Source of the DNA: Spirochaetota bacterium
Lineage (GTDB): Bacteria; Spirochaetota; UBA4802; JAFGDQ01
Assembly (NCBI GenBank): GCA_016932015.1
Contig: JAFGDQ010000042.1
Span: 1 to 64,000 of the forward strand
Reading direction: 5' to 3'
DNA: 64,000 nucleotides
Part shown: positions 54,630 to 63,906 of the stretch, piece after piece
Layout: every line of letters starts with the position of its first letter
Numbering within the stretch: the stretch's first letter is position 1
Position numbers and translations under genes: made by a program
The notes under the pieces: generated by a model
What the model saw: the letters and a program-made list of their open reading frames with translations, nothing else
The model's database searches: none
Told to the model about the DNA's origin: nothing

Positions 54630-55325
54630 CTAAACCTTCTGAGCATTATTTAATTTCTTAAATATATTTTTAAATTCTTTTTTCTTCTTAATATTATGAG
54701 GAAAAAGACTCATCTTACCTTTGGGCAACACTGCAAATAACAGTTTTAAATATGACACCCATTCAAACTTTAAAATAAAGTTTATTAAATTTCCGGACTT
54801 CATTATTGACATCGCCATCATCATCAGCTCATATACTCTTCCATGTGATTTAATGGATGATAAAAATTCCCTGTGAAAAACAGCAGTAGCTTTTTCACCT
54901 ATTTTATTTTTATATTTTGAATTTAGAGCCCTCTGACGAAGAGCATCCATTATGGGAGAAAGCATTATTTCATTAGGACACCTGGTTCCGCATGTTTCAC
55001 ATGCGGCGCAAAGCCAGATTGTTTTTGAAGTTAGCACTTTCTCTTCCATACCAAGCTGCACCATCTTGATAATGTGATGAGGCAGAATATCCATTGCATA
55101 AGTTATAGGACATCCCGCTGTGCACTTTCCGCACTGATAACAGTTATTTAATTTCTCACCGCTTACCTGTATAATGGATTCTGCAAAAGGTGTAAGATTG
55201 TTAAGCTGATAAGACTCCGTGTTTACCTGCGTCTGATTTTCAGGTACAGGTCCGGAATTCTCCATCTTTTCCTGAGGAAAAACAGCTTTCTTTTCTGCTG
55301 TGATATTTTCAGTTGTTTCAGTCAT
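54630..55325 (-). CDS. hdrC: HdrC-type ferredoxin subunit
   Basis: A 231-residue protein, about 40 residues longer than usual because of a polar N-terminal extension. Two 4Fe-4S motifs are NCYQCGKCTAGCPITYAMD and WLCAACETCGTRCPNEIML. It shuttles electrons between HdrA and HdrB. First gene of the hdrCBA-mvhD-metVF operon, so its promoter should be in the gap above 55325, where I see no clear boxes. Confidence 0.93.
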   Translation of the reverse strand: MTETTENITAEKKAVFPQEKMENSGPVPENQTQVNTESYQLNNLTPFAESIIQVSGEKLNNCYQCGKCTAGCPITYAMDILPHHIIKMVQLGMEEKVLTSKTIWLCAACETCGTRCPNEIMLSPIMDALRQRALNSKYKNKIGEKATAVFHREFLSSIKSHGRVYELMMMAMSIMKSGNLINFILKFEWVSYLKLLFAVLPKGKMSLFPHNIKKKKEFKNIFKKLNNAQKV

Positions 55326-55638
55326 ATTATCTCCTGAAAATTTTATTTTCGTGTGATTTATTTAGTAGGAATTCAAACTTGTTGAATTATTATTTTATCA
55401 TTATTTTTTAAAATAACAATTATATTTATTTAATATCCCCTGTTAATAATTAAAAATATTATTCATTTAAACGCTTAAAGCTTTTATAAAAGATATATAG
55501 AACCGATTACATTAATTACCTTAATATTTTCAAGAATAAAATTTACATTACACTAAAAGACTATTTATTTTAAGTTTTTTTAAGCTGTATTCATTTTATA
55601 AAATCAAATAGTTTCAATTTTTTATAACAGGCAAAATT
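55326..55638. other. Intergenic leader of the hdr operon
   Basis: About 310 bases, very AT-rich, between hdrC and the folD relic. It must contain the hdr promoter if the operon is not read from fhs, but no paired boxes, repeat or small gene stands out. Confidence 0.5.
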
Positions 55639-55880
55639 TTATTTTTCAAGTCCGGCTGCGAGCTTAGCAGCCTTAACAGTATTCAGCATTAGCATTGCAT
55701 TAGTCATTGGCCCTACTCCACAAAAAAGCAATGTAATATTGCGGGCCTTATCTTTAACAGCGTTAAAATCAGCATTGCCCGCAAGTTTTGATTTCCTTTC
55801 AGGAATCATTCCTATTCTGTTAATGCCGACATCAATAACAACAGCTCCTTCTTTGGCATTCCTGTAAATAAAGAAAAATG
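55639..55880 (-). pseudogene. folD relic (C-terminal quarter)
   Basis: Only the last 80 codons of FolD, the bifunctional methylene-THF dehydrogenase/cyclohydrolase, remain: YRNAKEGAVVIDVGINRIG, AGNADFNAVKDKARNIT, LLFCGVGPMTNAMLML and NTVKAAKLAAGLEK followed by TAA at 55639. The family has TPVPGGVGPMT where this reads TLLFCGVGPMT, so even the kept part is altered. No start, substrate-binding domain or remaining NADP domain can be found upstream. It lies between fhs and hdrC on the same strand, exactly where folD sits in many folate-pathway clusters. Confidence 0.88.
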
Positions 55881-55929
55881 CCTGCCGGATTTTTATTTAT
55901 TTTAAAATCCTCAATCAATATAAAACCGG

Positions 55930-56214
55930 TTAAATACATGGCATACTGCATATAGAAATGTTTATTTTTTTGAGGAATATTTTTGTTTTTCTGATACGGG
56001 TATTTTTTTTAAGAAGGCTTTTTCCCCCGGAGGTATTTTTACATACAGCAAAAACATTAGTTACAATCAGTTCATCAAGATAATCTCGAAAAAAAGAATT
56101 TGATATGCAATGATATTTTTGGTATTCATTGCAATTTATGGCAGGCAGATTAACATCTTTCTTATTTTTTAACATCAGATGCAATTGCTTTTCAGGATAA
56201 AACTGGCCGGCCAT
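55930..56214 (-). pseudogene. Unassigned 94-codon relic, faintly Memo-like start
   Basis: A 94-codon frame without a ribosome site. Its start MAGQFYPEKQLHLMLKN resembles the AGxFYPxxxxxLxxxL opening of Memo/AmmeMemoRadiSam-B proteins, but nothing after residue 20 matches, and neighbouring frames also contain unrelated-looking fragments. I regard the stretch from 55930 to 56500 as degraded sequence of uncertain origin. Confidence 0.3.
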
Positions 56215-56526
56215 TCCGAATTTTTAACCTTCCCCTTAAAAAAGTCAGCAAGCACGGATCAGACAGCATCTTCTGCAACTATGCAATCGATCCTGGAAAA
56301 TTTTAAAAATACCAGCATATACAGTATAAACATAGTATAGCTGCTGTTAATATATATAAGTAAAAATTAAACCGTAAATATCAAAACGCTGTTTAAAAAT
56401 ACATCAGCACAACATATTATCCGGTAATTTTTTTTGTCTGACCAGGCCGGATATTAGTTCTCCGGCTCTGATCAAACGAAAGATAATACTGAAAAGATCT
56501 CTTAATATGATTATACGGCAGAAAGG

Positions 56527-58293
56527 TTAGAACAGACCAGTAACCTTTCTTGTTTTTGTATCAACATCAATTCTTCTGTAAGCAGGATCAGAAGCAGTAC
56601 CCGGCATAAGACTGATTGTACCTGCAACAGGAACAACAAAACCGGCGCCTTTATATGTCAGAATATCGCGAACAGGAAGAGTCCAGCCTTTAGGTGCTCC
56701 TTTAAGAGTAGGATCATGTGAAAGGCTGAGATGTGTTTTAACCATACATGTTCCGAGTTTAGAAATTTCAGGATCACTTTCCATTCTCTTAAGTTTAGCC
56801 TGTGCTTCAGGAGTATAGCTGACTCCATCAGCTCCGTATACTTCTTTTGCTATAGTTTCAATTCTCTGGCCAAGCGGCATATCAAGTTCATACAGATATT
56901 TAAAGTCGTTTGGCTCATTACATGCATCAACAACAGCATCAGTAAACTCAAGAGCTCCGTCTCCGCCCTTTAACCAGTGCTCTGATACAGCTACTCTTGC
57001 GCCTGCTGCCTCAGCATTCTTTTTGATCATTTCGATCTCAGCTTTTGTGTCAGTATAGAAAGAGTTAATACATACAACAGGATTGATTCCAGCTTTCTTA
57101 ACGTTTTCAATATGCTTGATCAGGTTTGCGCATCCCTTATCAACAAGTCCGACATTCTCTTCCTTGTAAACAGGATCAAGCGGCTTGCCTGGAGGGACAG
57201 GAGGTCCGCCGCCGTGGCTTTTCAGTGCCCTTACTGTTGCAACAACAACAGCACAATTCGGTTTTAATCCGCTGAAACGGCATTTAAGGTTCCAGAATTT
57301 TTCGAATCCTATGTCAGCACCAAATCCGCTTTCTGTAATATGATAGTCTGCTAGTTTAAGAGCGAGTTTATCGAGTACGATTGAAGACTGACCGATAGCA
57401 ATATTAGCAAAAGGTCCTGCGTGAACGAATACAGGCTGTCCTTCAAGACTCTGCATGAGGTTAGGATTGATTGTGTTAAGCATCCATGCTGTCATTGCTC
57501 CGTCAACTTCCAGATCAGCTGTTGTTACAGGCTCTCCTTTTTTATTGTACGCAACAACTATTTTACCAATTCTCTCTCTCATGTCTGCAAGACTTGTAGC
57601 AACAGCAAGAATAGCCATAAGCTCTGAACTAACAGCAATAGCAAAACCGGACTGCATCATAAATCCGTCCATTTTTCCGCCAATACCTATGTTAATATTT
57701 CTTAAAGCCTGTGCGCAGAAGTCGATAATCCATTTCATCTCTACTGTTCTGTGATCGATATCGAGACGTTTGAGATTTTTTGTTTTAAGCATTGCATCAT
57801 CATAATTGTATTCATGCTGCATTCTTGATGTAAGAGCAATCATTGCAAGGTTATGAGCATTCATAATATCATTGATGTCACCTGTAAGGCCAAGTGAGAA
57901 AGGAGTAAGAGGAATACACTGTGCAAGTCCTCCGCCAGCAGCGCTTCCTTTGATATTCATGGTTGGGCCGCCTGAAGGCTGTCTGATACCGCCTGTTACC
58001 TTTTTGCCTCTTTTTCCCATTCCCTGAACAAGACCCATGGTTGAAGTACTTTTACCTTCTCCCAGAGGGGTTGGTGTAATCGCAGTAACATCGATATATT
58101 TCCCGTCAGGTTTATCCTTCAGCCTGTCCAGTACAGCTTCAAAGTCAACTTTGCCGTAATAATGTCCATGAGGAATCAATTCTTCATCTTTAATTCCCAG
58201 TTCATCTGCGAGTTGTTTGACTGTTTTCATATTCGCTTCACTTGCTTCAGCGATCTGCCAGTCGGCTAATTTGGTTGGATCAAGGTTAGCCAT
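56527..58293 (-). CDS. fhs: Formate-tetrahydrofolate ligase
   Basis: A 588-residue enzyme with a perfect AAGGAGG site. It uses ATP to make 10-formyl-THF from formate, the entry of the Wood-Ljungdahl methyl branch. The ATP loop is [20 protein letters not shown], followed by [40 protein letters not shown] and [14 protein letters not shown]. The [15 protein letters not shown] wording and the length (about 30 residues above the 556-560 of Moorella or clostridial enzymes) place it in a separate clade that I associate with spirochaetes and some other diderms. Upstream of the folD relic and the hdr-met operon on the same strand. Confidence 0.97.
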   Translation of the reverse strand: MANLDPTKLADWQIAEASEANMKTVKQLADELGIKDEELIPHGHYYGKVDFEAVLDRLKDKPDGKYIDVTAITPTPLGEGKSTSTMGLVQGMGKRGKKVTGGIRQPSGGPTMNIKGSAAGGGLAQCIPLTPFSLGLTGDINDIMNAHNLAMIALTSRMQHEYNYDDAMLKTKNLKRLDIDHRTVEMKWIIDFCAQALRNINIGIGGKMDGFMMQSGFAIAVSSELMAILAVATSLADMRERIGKIVVAYNKKGEPVTTADLEVDGAMTAWMLNTINPNLMQSLEGQPVFVHAGPFANIAIGQSSIVLDKLALKLADYHITESGFGADIGFEKFWNLKCRFSGLKPNCAVVVATVRALKSHGGGPPVPPGKPLDPVYKEENVGLVDKGCANLIKHIENVKKAGINPVVCINSFYTDTKAEIEMIKKNAEAAGARVAVSEHWLKGGDGALEFTDAVVDACNEPNDFKYLYELDMPLGQRIETIAKEVYGADGVSYTPEAQAKLKRMESDPEISKLGTCMVKTHLSLSHDPTLKGAPKGWTLPVRDILTYKGAGFVVPVAGTISLMPGTASDPAYRRIDVDTKTRKVTGLF

Positions 58294-59288
58294 TTACAAT
58301 CCTCCTTAGTTTTAAATATCTTTTTAATGTTTCTATTACGTTGCTGACTTTTGCCGGCAACTGACAATTGTTTTCTGATTTTACCTAAATAAAAAATTAT
58401 GCTCCAAATTGCAATCAACAAATTATTCTCGAATATCAGAACAACAATTGCTTTCTCCAAAAAAGGCTTTGTTGAATGTATATTTTTTTCGAACTAAACA
58501 GACCTGATTCTGGAATTGTTTTTTCTAATGATTTAATGTAAAATAAATAATCTTTAATGAATGATAAAACCAAATAATTAATTATTCTTTCTGCGGTTTC
58601 CATATTTAACCGTAATATTCGTAATAAATATACAGAATACACTGTACCGTGATTAAAAAATAATACCTTAATTATTGGCCAACGGAGAAAATAGCAATTT
58701 TTATATGTTTTTGCTATTTATGTTAAGTTGGGCAAGATTTATATATGTTTTGCTGATACTGGAAAATAAATATCAGTGCGTCATTTTCTAAAAAATCACA
58801 ACTTCAATTCAAATCAATAACAAATAATATTAAATTAATCCGGCCATTACCATAATGAACCAATAGCGAAATAGACAAGAATAATGCTTGAATGAATAAT
58901 TTTATAAGTCTATTTGATTTAAAAGAGTCTATATATATAGTTATATATATAACTAATTAAAAATTCAAGTACATTTTTAAAAATTAAAAGAAAATCAGCA
59001 TTTTTTATAAAAAATAAAACAAATATATGGAAAATTTGAATTATATCTCACTTGACGTAACTCAATAAAATCAGAAAATGTGCCAAATGCTTAGCGTCAC
59101 TTAAAATCAAATTAATATTTTTTTATTGAATATCAAAAAATGAAAAATTAAGACAATAAAACATACTGGCGGAACAATATTCCAAAATGAATATAAAAGC
59201 ATTTTTTAATAACTTTGCAAAAAATAATGAACAGATCGGAATATAGAAAAAATATCCGGTACTGATGAAGTATATGGAGATTAAAAAA
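58294..59288. other. 1 kb AT-rich gap between fhs and hisG
   Basis: No coding frame with start signals and no RNA gene recognised. It separates divergent fhs and hisG and should hold both promoters. The most extreme AT content is at 58900-59000 around a palindrome. No tetrahydrofolate riboswitch pattern was seen in the fhs leader. Confidence 0.6.
58939..58954. other. 16-base perfect palindrome in the AT-rich gap
   Basis: AGTTATATATATAACT equals its own reverse complement and is flanked by further TA-repeats. A regulator site or a melting-prone element is possible; in such AT-rich sequence it may also be chance. Confidence 0.35.
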
Positions 59289-60179
59289 ATGGAGAAATTA
59301 AAATTAGGACTTCCGAAAGGAAGCCTTGAAAAATCAACAATCGAATTATTTAAAAATGCCGGATGGAAAATTTCCGTTTCATCAAGGAATTATTTCCCGT
59401 CAATTGATGACAATGAAATATCATGTTCTCTTGTCAGAGCTCAGGAAATGGCTAGATATGTTGAAAGCGGCGTGCTTGATATAGGACTTACCGGCCTTGA
59501 CTGGATTCTTGAAAATGCTTCCGATGTTGAATTTATAACGGACTTAATATACTCCAAAGTCAGCACAAATAAAGCTAAATGGGTACTGGCAGTTCCGGAG
59601 AATTCCGGAATAAATACTATTGAGGATTGTACAGGCAAAAGTATATCAACAGAGCTTGTAAACTTTACAAAGCGCTATTTCGCCGAAAAAAATATACCAG
59701 TAAATGTAGAATTTTCGTGGGGAGCAACAGAGGCAAAAGTTGTCGAAGGACTAGTAGACGCTATAGTTGAAGTAACGGAAACCGGTTCGACGATAAAAGC
59801 ACACGGATTGAAAATAATTCACACTCTGCTTGAAACCAACACCAAACTGATCGCGAATCGTGCGAGTATGAATAACCCTGAAAAAAGAAAAAAAATCCAG
59901 CAAATAGCGCTCCTTCTCAAAGGTGCTTTGAATGCTGATTCAATTGCAGGCCTTAAAATGAATGTGCCGAAAAACAAACTTGAAACAATTGTTAAAATAT
60001 TACCCAGTATTACGGCCCCAACCATTTCGGAACTGTATAATACTGAATGGTTTTCAGTGGAAACCGTAATCCGGGAAAAAATCGTTCGTGAAATAATACC
60101 GGCATTAATTGACGAAGGAGCTGACGGGATTATAGAATATCCGCTCAATAAAGTTGTTACCAAACAATTTGACAATTGA
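59289..60179 (+). CDS. hisG: ATP phosphoribosyltransferase HisG, long form
   Basis: A 296-residue enzyme from the ATG at 59289, chosen because TGGAGA lies 8 bases before it; in-frame ATGs at 59265 and 59274 are upstream of that site. It catalyses the first step of histidine synthesis. Marks are KLGLPKGSLEKSTIELFKNA, LVRAQEMARYVESGVLDIGL, and AIVEVTETGSTIKAHGLKII. The C-terminal PII-like regulatory domain (ELYNTEWFSVETVIREKIVR) is present, so it is the long, histidine-inhibited form that needs no HisZ. No other his gene is adjacent. Confidence 0.95.
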   Translation: MEKLKLGLPKGSLEKSTIELFKNAGWKISVSSRNYFPSIDDNEISCSLVRAQEMARYVESGVLDIGLTGLDWILENASDVEFITDLIYSKVSTNKAKWVLAVPENSGINTIEDCTGKSISTELVNFTKRYFAEKNIPVNVEFSWGATEAKVVEGLVDAIVEVTETGSTIKAHGLKIIHTLLETNTKLIANRASMNNPEKRKKIQQIALLLKGALNADSIAGLKMNVPKNKLETIVKILPSITAPTISELYNTEWFSVETVIREKIVREIIPALIDEGADGIIEYPLNKVVTKQFDN

Positions 60180-60209
60180 TATTTTTATCGACTGACCTGA
60201 TTTTTAATT

Positions 60210-61877
60210 GTGGCTGCATCTAAATTTCAAGAAATTACCGATATTTCAACTAATATATCAAAAGGATCATTATTGGATATCATTAATAATTCAGAAAAAA
60301 AAATCCTGATTGTGGATGATGAAAAAACCGTCAGGGACACTATATCAAAATTTCTATCCAGGATGGGATACATTACGGATACAGCGGAAGACGGCCGGAT
60401 TGCTATTAACAAACTTACAGGCAATCCTTATGACCTTGTTATTACAGATCTTAAAATGCCCAATGTTGATGGCCGAATACTCCTTCAGTTTATGTCCGAT
60501 AATCTGCCTACAATACCCAAAATCGTACTTACCGGATATGGTGAAGACAAGGATATTATTATTGCACTGAAATCAGGTGCGAGCGACTTTCTGTATAAAC
60601 CTATTGGTGATTTTGCCATTTTGATGCATTCAATTCAGAAGGCTCTGAGCATAAAAGAAGCAAATGATGAAAGAGACAGATACCTTAAAGAATTACGGCA
60701 GATAAACGAGATTATTTCACTGCTGAACAAAGGCAAAAGCACTGAAGATATTTTTAAATCTCTCAGCACTAATCTTAAAAAAATTATTCCATTTAACAAG
60801 ATAACTTTATGTAATCTTGACAGAGCCAAAAAAAAAGTAATAACCAGGCTGATAGAATCAGATCAGCCGATAATAATGCATGAAGGCTATGAAATGCCTG
60901 TTGATGATTTTATATTCGAGAATGATGATAACGTAGGTACCATATTATTAAATGATCTCGAAGAACATTCAAAAAAAGATCAAACAGCTTACATTACCAG
61001 CAAACCGCTGCTGGAAGAAGGAATGCAGTCTCTTCTGATGATGCCTCTGAAAATCAATAACGTAATCAGAGGGTTCCTTGGTTTATCCTCAACTGAAAAA
61101 GGCTTCTTTCAAAAAAGACATATTTCTTTCATGGAATCAATTGCAGGACAAATCGCATTAAGTATTGAACGCGGATCACTGCTTGAAGAATTGGGAAATC
61201 ATACTAAAGAACTTGAACATCAGGTACAAACCAGGACAAATGAAATTTTTAAAACCCAGAGAACCACACTTTTTGCTTTAAGCAAGCTTGCGGAAAGCAG
61301 AGACCCTGAGACAGGAGAACATCTTGAAAGGATCAGAAGATATTCTGTCCTGACTGCCCAGATTTACAAATACACGCATAATGATAAAAATATTACCAAT
61401 CTTTTTCTGAGAGACCTGTATGACTCGTCAATACTACACGACATAGGCAAAGTCGGAATTCCGGATACTATTCTCCTGAAAGAAGGGCCTCTGACAAATG
61501 AAGAACAGGAAATAATAAGGACTCATATTCATATCGGCTATGATGCGCTTAAAAAAGCATCAAAAAGCCTCGGAGAGAACTCATTCCTGAACATGGCAAT
61601 GGAGATAATTCTGTATCATCACGAACACTGGGACGGGTCCGGATATCCTTTTAAATTAAAGGGAGAGAAAATTCCGCTTTCCGCCAGAATTGTTACAATT
61701 AGTGATGTTTATGATGCTCTGCGGTCAAAAAGGCCTTATAAAAAAGCCTATACTCATGAAAAAACGCTGGAAATTATGAAGCAAAGTTCCGGTTTTTTTG
61801 ATCCTGTGCTGTTTAAAATATTTCTTGATAATTCCAGGGAATTCGATCTAATTTCGACAAGATATCAGGATCAGTAA
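60210..61877 (+). CDS. Response regulator with GAF and HD-GYP domains
   Basis: A 555-residue protein, GTG start. An N-terminal receiver domain has ILIVDDEKTVRDTISKFLSR and phospho-acceptor Asp-80 in YDLVITDLKMPNVDGR, with Lys in SDFLYKPIGDF. A GAF-like sensor follows at about 155-325, then a coiled coil (HTKELEHQVQTRTNEIFKTQ) and an HD-GYP domain from about 355: SILHDIGKVGIPD and LYHHEHWDGSGYP. HD-GYP proteins cleave cyclic di-GMP, so phosphorylation probably tunes c-di-GMP breakdown. No histidine kinase is next to it. Confidence 0.95.
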   Translation: MAASKFQEITDISTNISKGSLLDIINNSEKKILIVDDEKTVRDTISKFLSRMGYITDTAEDGRIAINKLTGNPYDLVITDLKMPNVDGRILLQFMSDNLPTIPKIVLTGYGEDKDIIIALKSGASDFLYKPIGDFAILMHSIQKALSIKEANDERDRYLKELRQINEIISLLNKGKSTEDIFKSLSTNLKKIIPFNKITLCNLDRAKKKVITRLIESDQPIIMHEGYEMPVDDFIFENDDNVGTILLNDLEEHSKKDQTAYITSKPLLEEGMQSLLMMPLKINNVIRGFLGLSSTEKGFFQKRHISFMESIAGQIALSIERGSLLEELGNHTKELEHQVQTRTNEIFKTQRTTLFALSKLAESRDPETGEHLERIRRYSVLTAQIYKYTHNDKNITNLFLRDLYDSSILHDIGKVGIPDTILLKEGPLTNEEQEIIRTHIHIGYDALKKASKSLGENSFLNMAMEIILYHHEHWDGSGYPFKLKGEKIPLSARIVTISDVYDALRSKRPYKKAYTHEKTLEIMKQSSGFFDPVLFKIFLDNSREFDLISTRYQDQ

Positions 61878-61932
61878 GATATATTTAATTATTATATACC
61901 CGCAAATTACTTTTATTTTTTATGAGGAAATG

Positions 61933-62829
61933 ATGAGCTATAGAGGAAATATTAATTTCAGATTTGGCGGCCCGTTAACTGACACAGTAAAGAAGCTGAT
62001 GATTATAAATGGGGCAATTTTTATAATCCAGAAATTATTTAATATTTTTTCGCCAGGTATAATGGACCGTATTTTCGGATTACATCATATCGGCCTGATC
62101 TATGAATTCAAAATCTGGCAGCTTTTTACATATATGTTCCTGCATGGCGGTTTTCTGCATATTCTCTTTAATCTTTTAGGTTTATGGATGTTCGGCGGAG
62201 AACTTGAGCAAAAATGGGGGAAAAAGACATTTTTGCAATACTATCTGTTTTCCGGATTCGGCGCCGGTATATTCATTGCCATTATGAATTATATTGTATT
62301 CAGTAAATACGGTTTTTCACCTGTAACTATAGGTGCATCCGGAGCCATTTACGGTATTCTTCTCGCTTACGGATTAACCTGGCCCAACAGGGAAGTACTG
62401 CTCTATTTTTTATTTCCTGTAAAAATAAAATACCTTGTACTTGGTTTTGGAATCATTGAATTCATCGGAACTTTATCAAGCGCAATGGGAGCCGGCGGTA
62501 CGATCAGCCATATAGGTCATCTTGGCGGGATTGGATCAGGATTTCTTTTTCTCTTTTTCAGAAAAAAAAGACAGCAGACTGTCAGCTATATGTACACTAC
62601 CGGCAAACCGAATTCATCAGAAGGAATTGTAAAACATTTCCTGAAAGAGGAAAGACTGAAAAGAAAATCACAGGAAATAGAAAAAAGAATAAAAGCAAAA
62701 AAAATAATAGATACACTTCTTGAAAAAATTGCAAAAGAAGGAATGAGCTCATTAAGCCATAAAGAAAAAAGCGATCTTGAATGGGCTAGAAAACATTATT
62801 ATCCTAATGATGAGGATACAGTTCATTAA
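61933..62829 (+). CDS. Rhomboid protease with C-terminal helical extension
   Basis: A 298-residue protein starting at the second of two adjacent ATGs after GAGGA. Six hydrophobic segments carry FLHGGFLHILFNLLGLWMFG, catalytic Ser in TIGASGAIYGILLAYG and His in ISHIGHLGGIGSG. After the last membrane segment a 90-residue cytoplasmic tail, rich in Lys/Glu, is helical (EERLKRKSQEIEKRIKAKKI; LSHKEKSDLEWARKHYYPND), a C-terminal extension common in diderm rhomboids of unknown role. It follows the HD-GYP gene and precedes a small lipoprotein. Confidence 0.92.
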   Translation: MSYRGNINFRFGGPLTDTVKKLMIINGAIFIIQKLFNIFSPGIMDRIFGLHHIGLIYEFKIWQLFTYMFLHGGFLHILFNLLGLWMFGGELEQKWGKKTFLQYYLFSGFGAGIFIAIMNYIVFSKYGFSPVTIGASGAIYGILLAYGLTWPNREVLLYFLFPVKIKYLVLGFGIIEFIGTLSSAMGAGGTISHIGHLGGIGSGFLFLFFRKKRQQTVSYMYTTGKPNSSEGIVKHFLKEERLKRKSQEIEKRIKAKKIIDTLLEKIAKEGMSSLSHKEKSDLEWARKHYYPNDEDTVH

Positions 62830-62852
62830 AGAATAAAAGGAAGAAAAATAAA

Positions 62853-63191
62853 ATGAAAAAAATTATCCTGCTTGCACTTATGCTGACACTTTTTTCATGC
62901 GAGGAAAAAAATAGAAATGAATACACTGTAGAAAAACGATTTCATGATAACGATACCTATGAAATTATATGCAAAGGATTACCCAAAGACAGTCTTACCG
63001 GCAAAGCAAGAATTGAATCAGCAAAAGAAGCCGCTCTTATAAATGCTCAGTTCATTGCAAAAGATATTTTTGAAGAGCCTGTAGATGTTGTAAAAAACGG
63101 TACAATTAAAAAATATGATATTAATGCTGATTCTGTAATAATTTATTATGTAATTACTTACAAAGACCTGAAAAAATATTTTAAGGAATAA
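62853..63191 (+). CDS. Small lipoprotein, function unknown
   Basis: A 112-residue protein with a short lipoprotein signal (KKIILLALMLTLFSCEEKNR, Cys-16). The mature part (YEIICKGLPKDSLTGKARIE; SAKEAALINAQFIAKDIF) is reminiscent of LPP20/lipoprotein segments that contain KxRIESAKEAALINAQ, where alanine-rich helices follow a beta strand. It is 23 bases after the rhomboid gene, so both are likely cotranscribed. Confidence 0.8.
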   Translation: MKKIILLALMLTLFSCEEKNRNEYTVEKRFHDNDTYEIICKGLPKDSLTGKARIESAKEAALINAQFIAKDIFEEPVDVVKNGTIKKYDINADSVIIYYVITYKDLKKYFKE

Positions 63192-63260
63192 ATTTATAAC
63201 AAAATATTAAAATTTACCCAAAAATATTAATAGTCAATATTTTACCTCTTAGAAAAAGAA

Positions 63261-63818
63261 ATGAATAGAGAACAAGCCTTATATCTGCTGAAAAAACATA
63301 TTAAAAATGAAAACATGATCAAACACAGCCTTGCTTCGGAAGCAGTACTCAGGGCTGTAGCCGCAAAACTTGGCGAGGATGAAGATAAATGGGCTCTTGC
63401 GGGCCTGCTTCATGATATTGATGTGGAAATAACAAATGCAGATCTTTCTGTTCACACAAAAAAAGCTGTGTCGATTCTTAAAGAAGAAGGTATTGATCAG
63501 GAATTAATTGATGCGATCAGGCTGCATAATGAACTAGCTCATCCGGGAGAAAAAAGAAGTACAAATCTGCAGTATGCTCTCGCGTCCGGAGAAACAATAA
63601 CAGGACTAATAACAGCAACTGCTCTGGTTTATCCGGATAAAAAGCTTTCCAGTGTAAAAGTAAAATCCATTACTAAAAGAATGAAAGAAAAAGCTTTCGC
63701 AAGGACAGTTAATCGCGACATCATTATGGAATGCGAAAAAATCGGATTCGATTTAACAGAATTTTCCGGGATTGCACTGCAGGCAATGCAGGGAATTTCA
63801 GATGACCTGGGCTTGTAG
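63261..63818 (+). CDS. HDIG-domain metal phosphohydrolase
   Basis: A 185-residue protein with an HD motif: NMIKHSLASEAVLRAVAAKL (first His) and WALAGLLHDIDVEITN (HD pair), then DAIRLHNELAHPG as the third ligand. This compact HDIG form is common; it probably cleaves a nucleotide or related phosphate. Substrate unknown. Last plus-strand gene, convergent with nqrF. Confidence 0.88.
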   Translation: MNREQALYLLKKHIKNENMIKHSLASEAVLRAVAAKLGEDEDKWALAGLLHDIDVEITNADLSVHTKKAVSILKEEGIDQELIDAIRLHNELAHPGEKRSTNLQYALASGETITGLITATALVYPDKKLSSVKVKSITKRMKEKAFARTVNRDIIMECEKIGFDLTEFSGIALQAMQGISDDLGL

Positions 63819-63906
63819 CCGGCCAGTTTCCATCCTCAAAGTTTTAACCGGAACAAAAATATAATTTCGGGTTCTAATTCAACATCAAACTGAAAATATC
63901 TTTTTT

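Noticed and set aside
58294-58700. Tetrahydrofolate riboswitch in front of fhs
   Set aside because: The leader is AT-rich with no matching conserved loops; only a strong ribosome site is visible.
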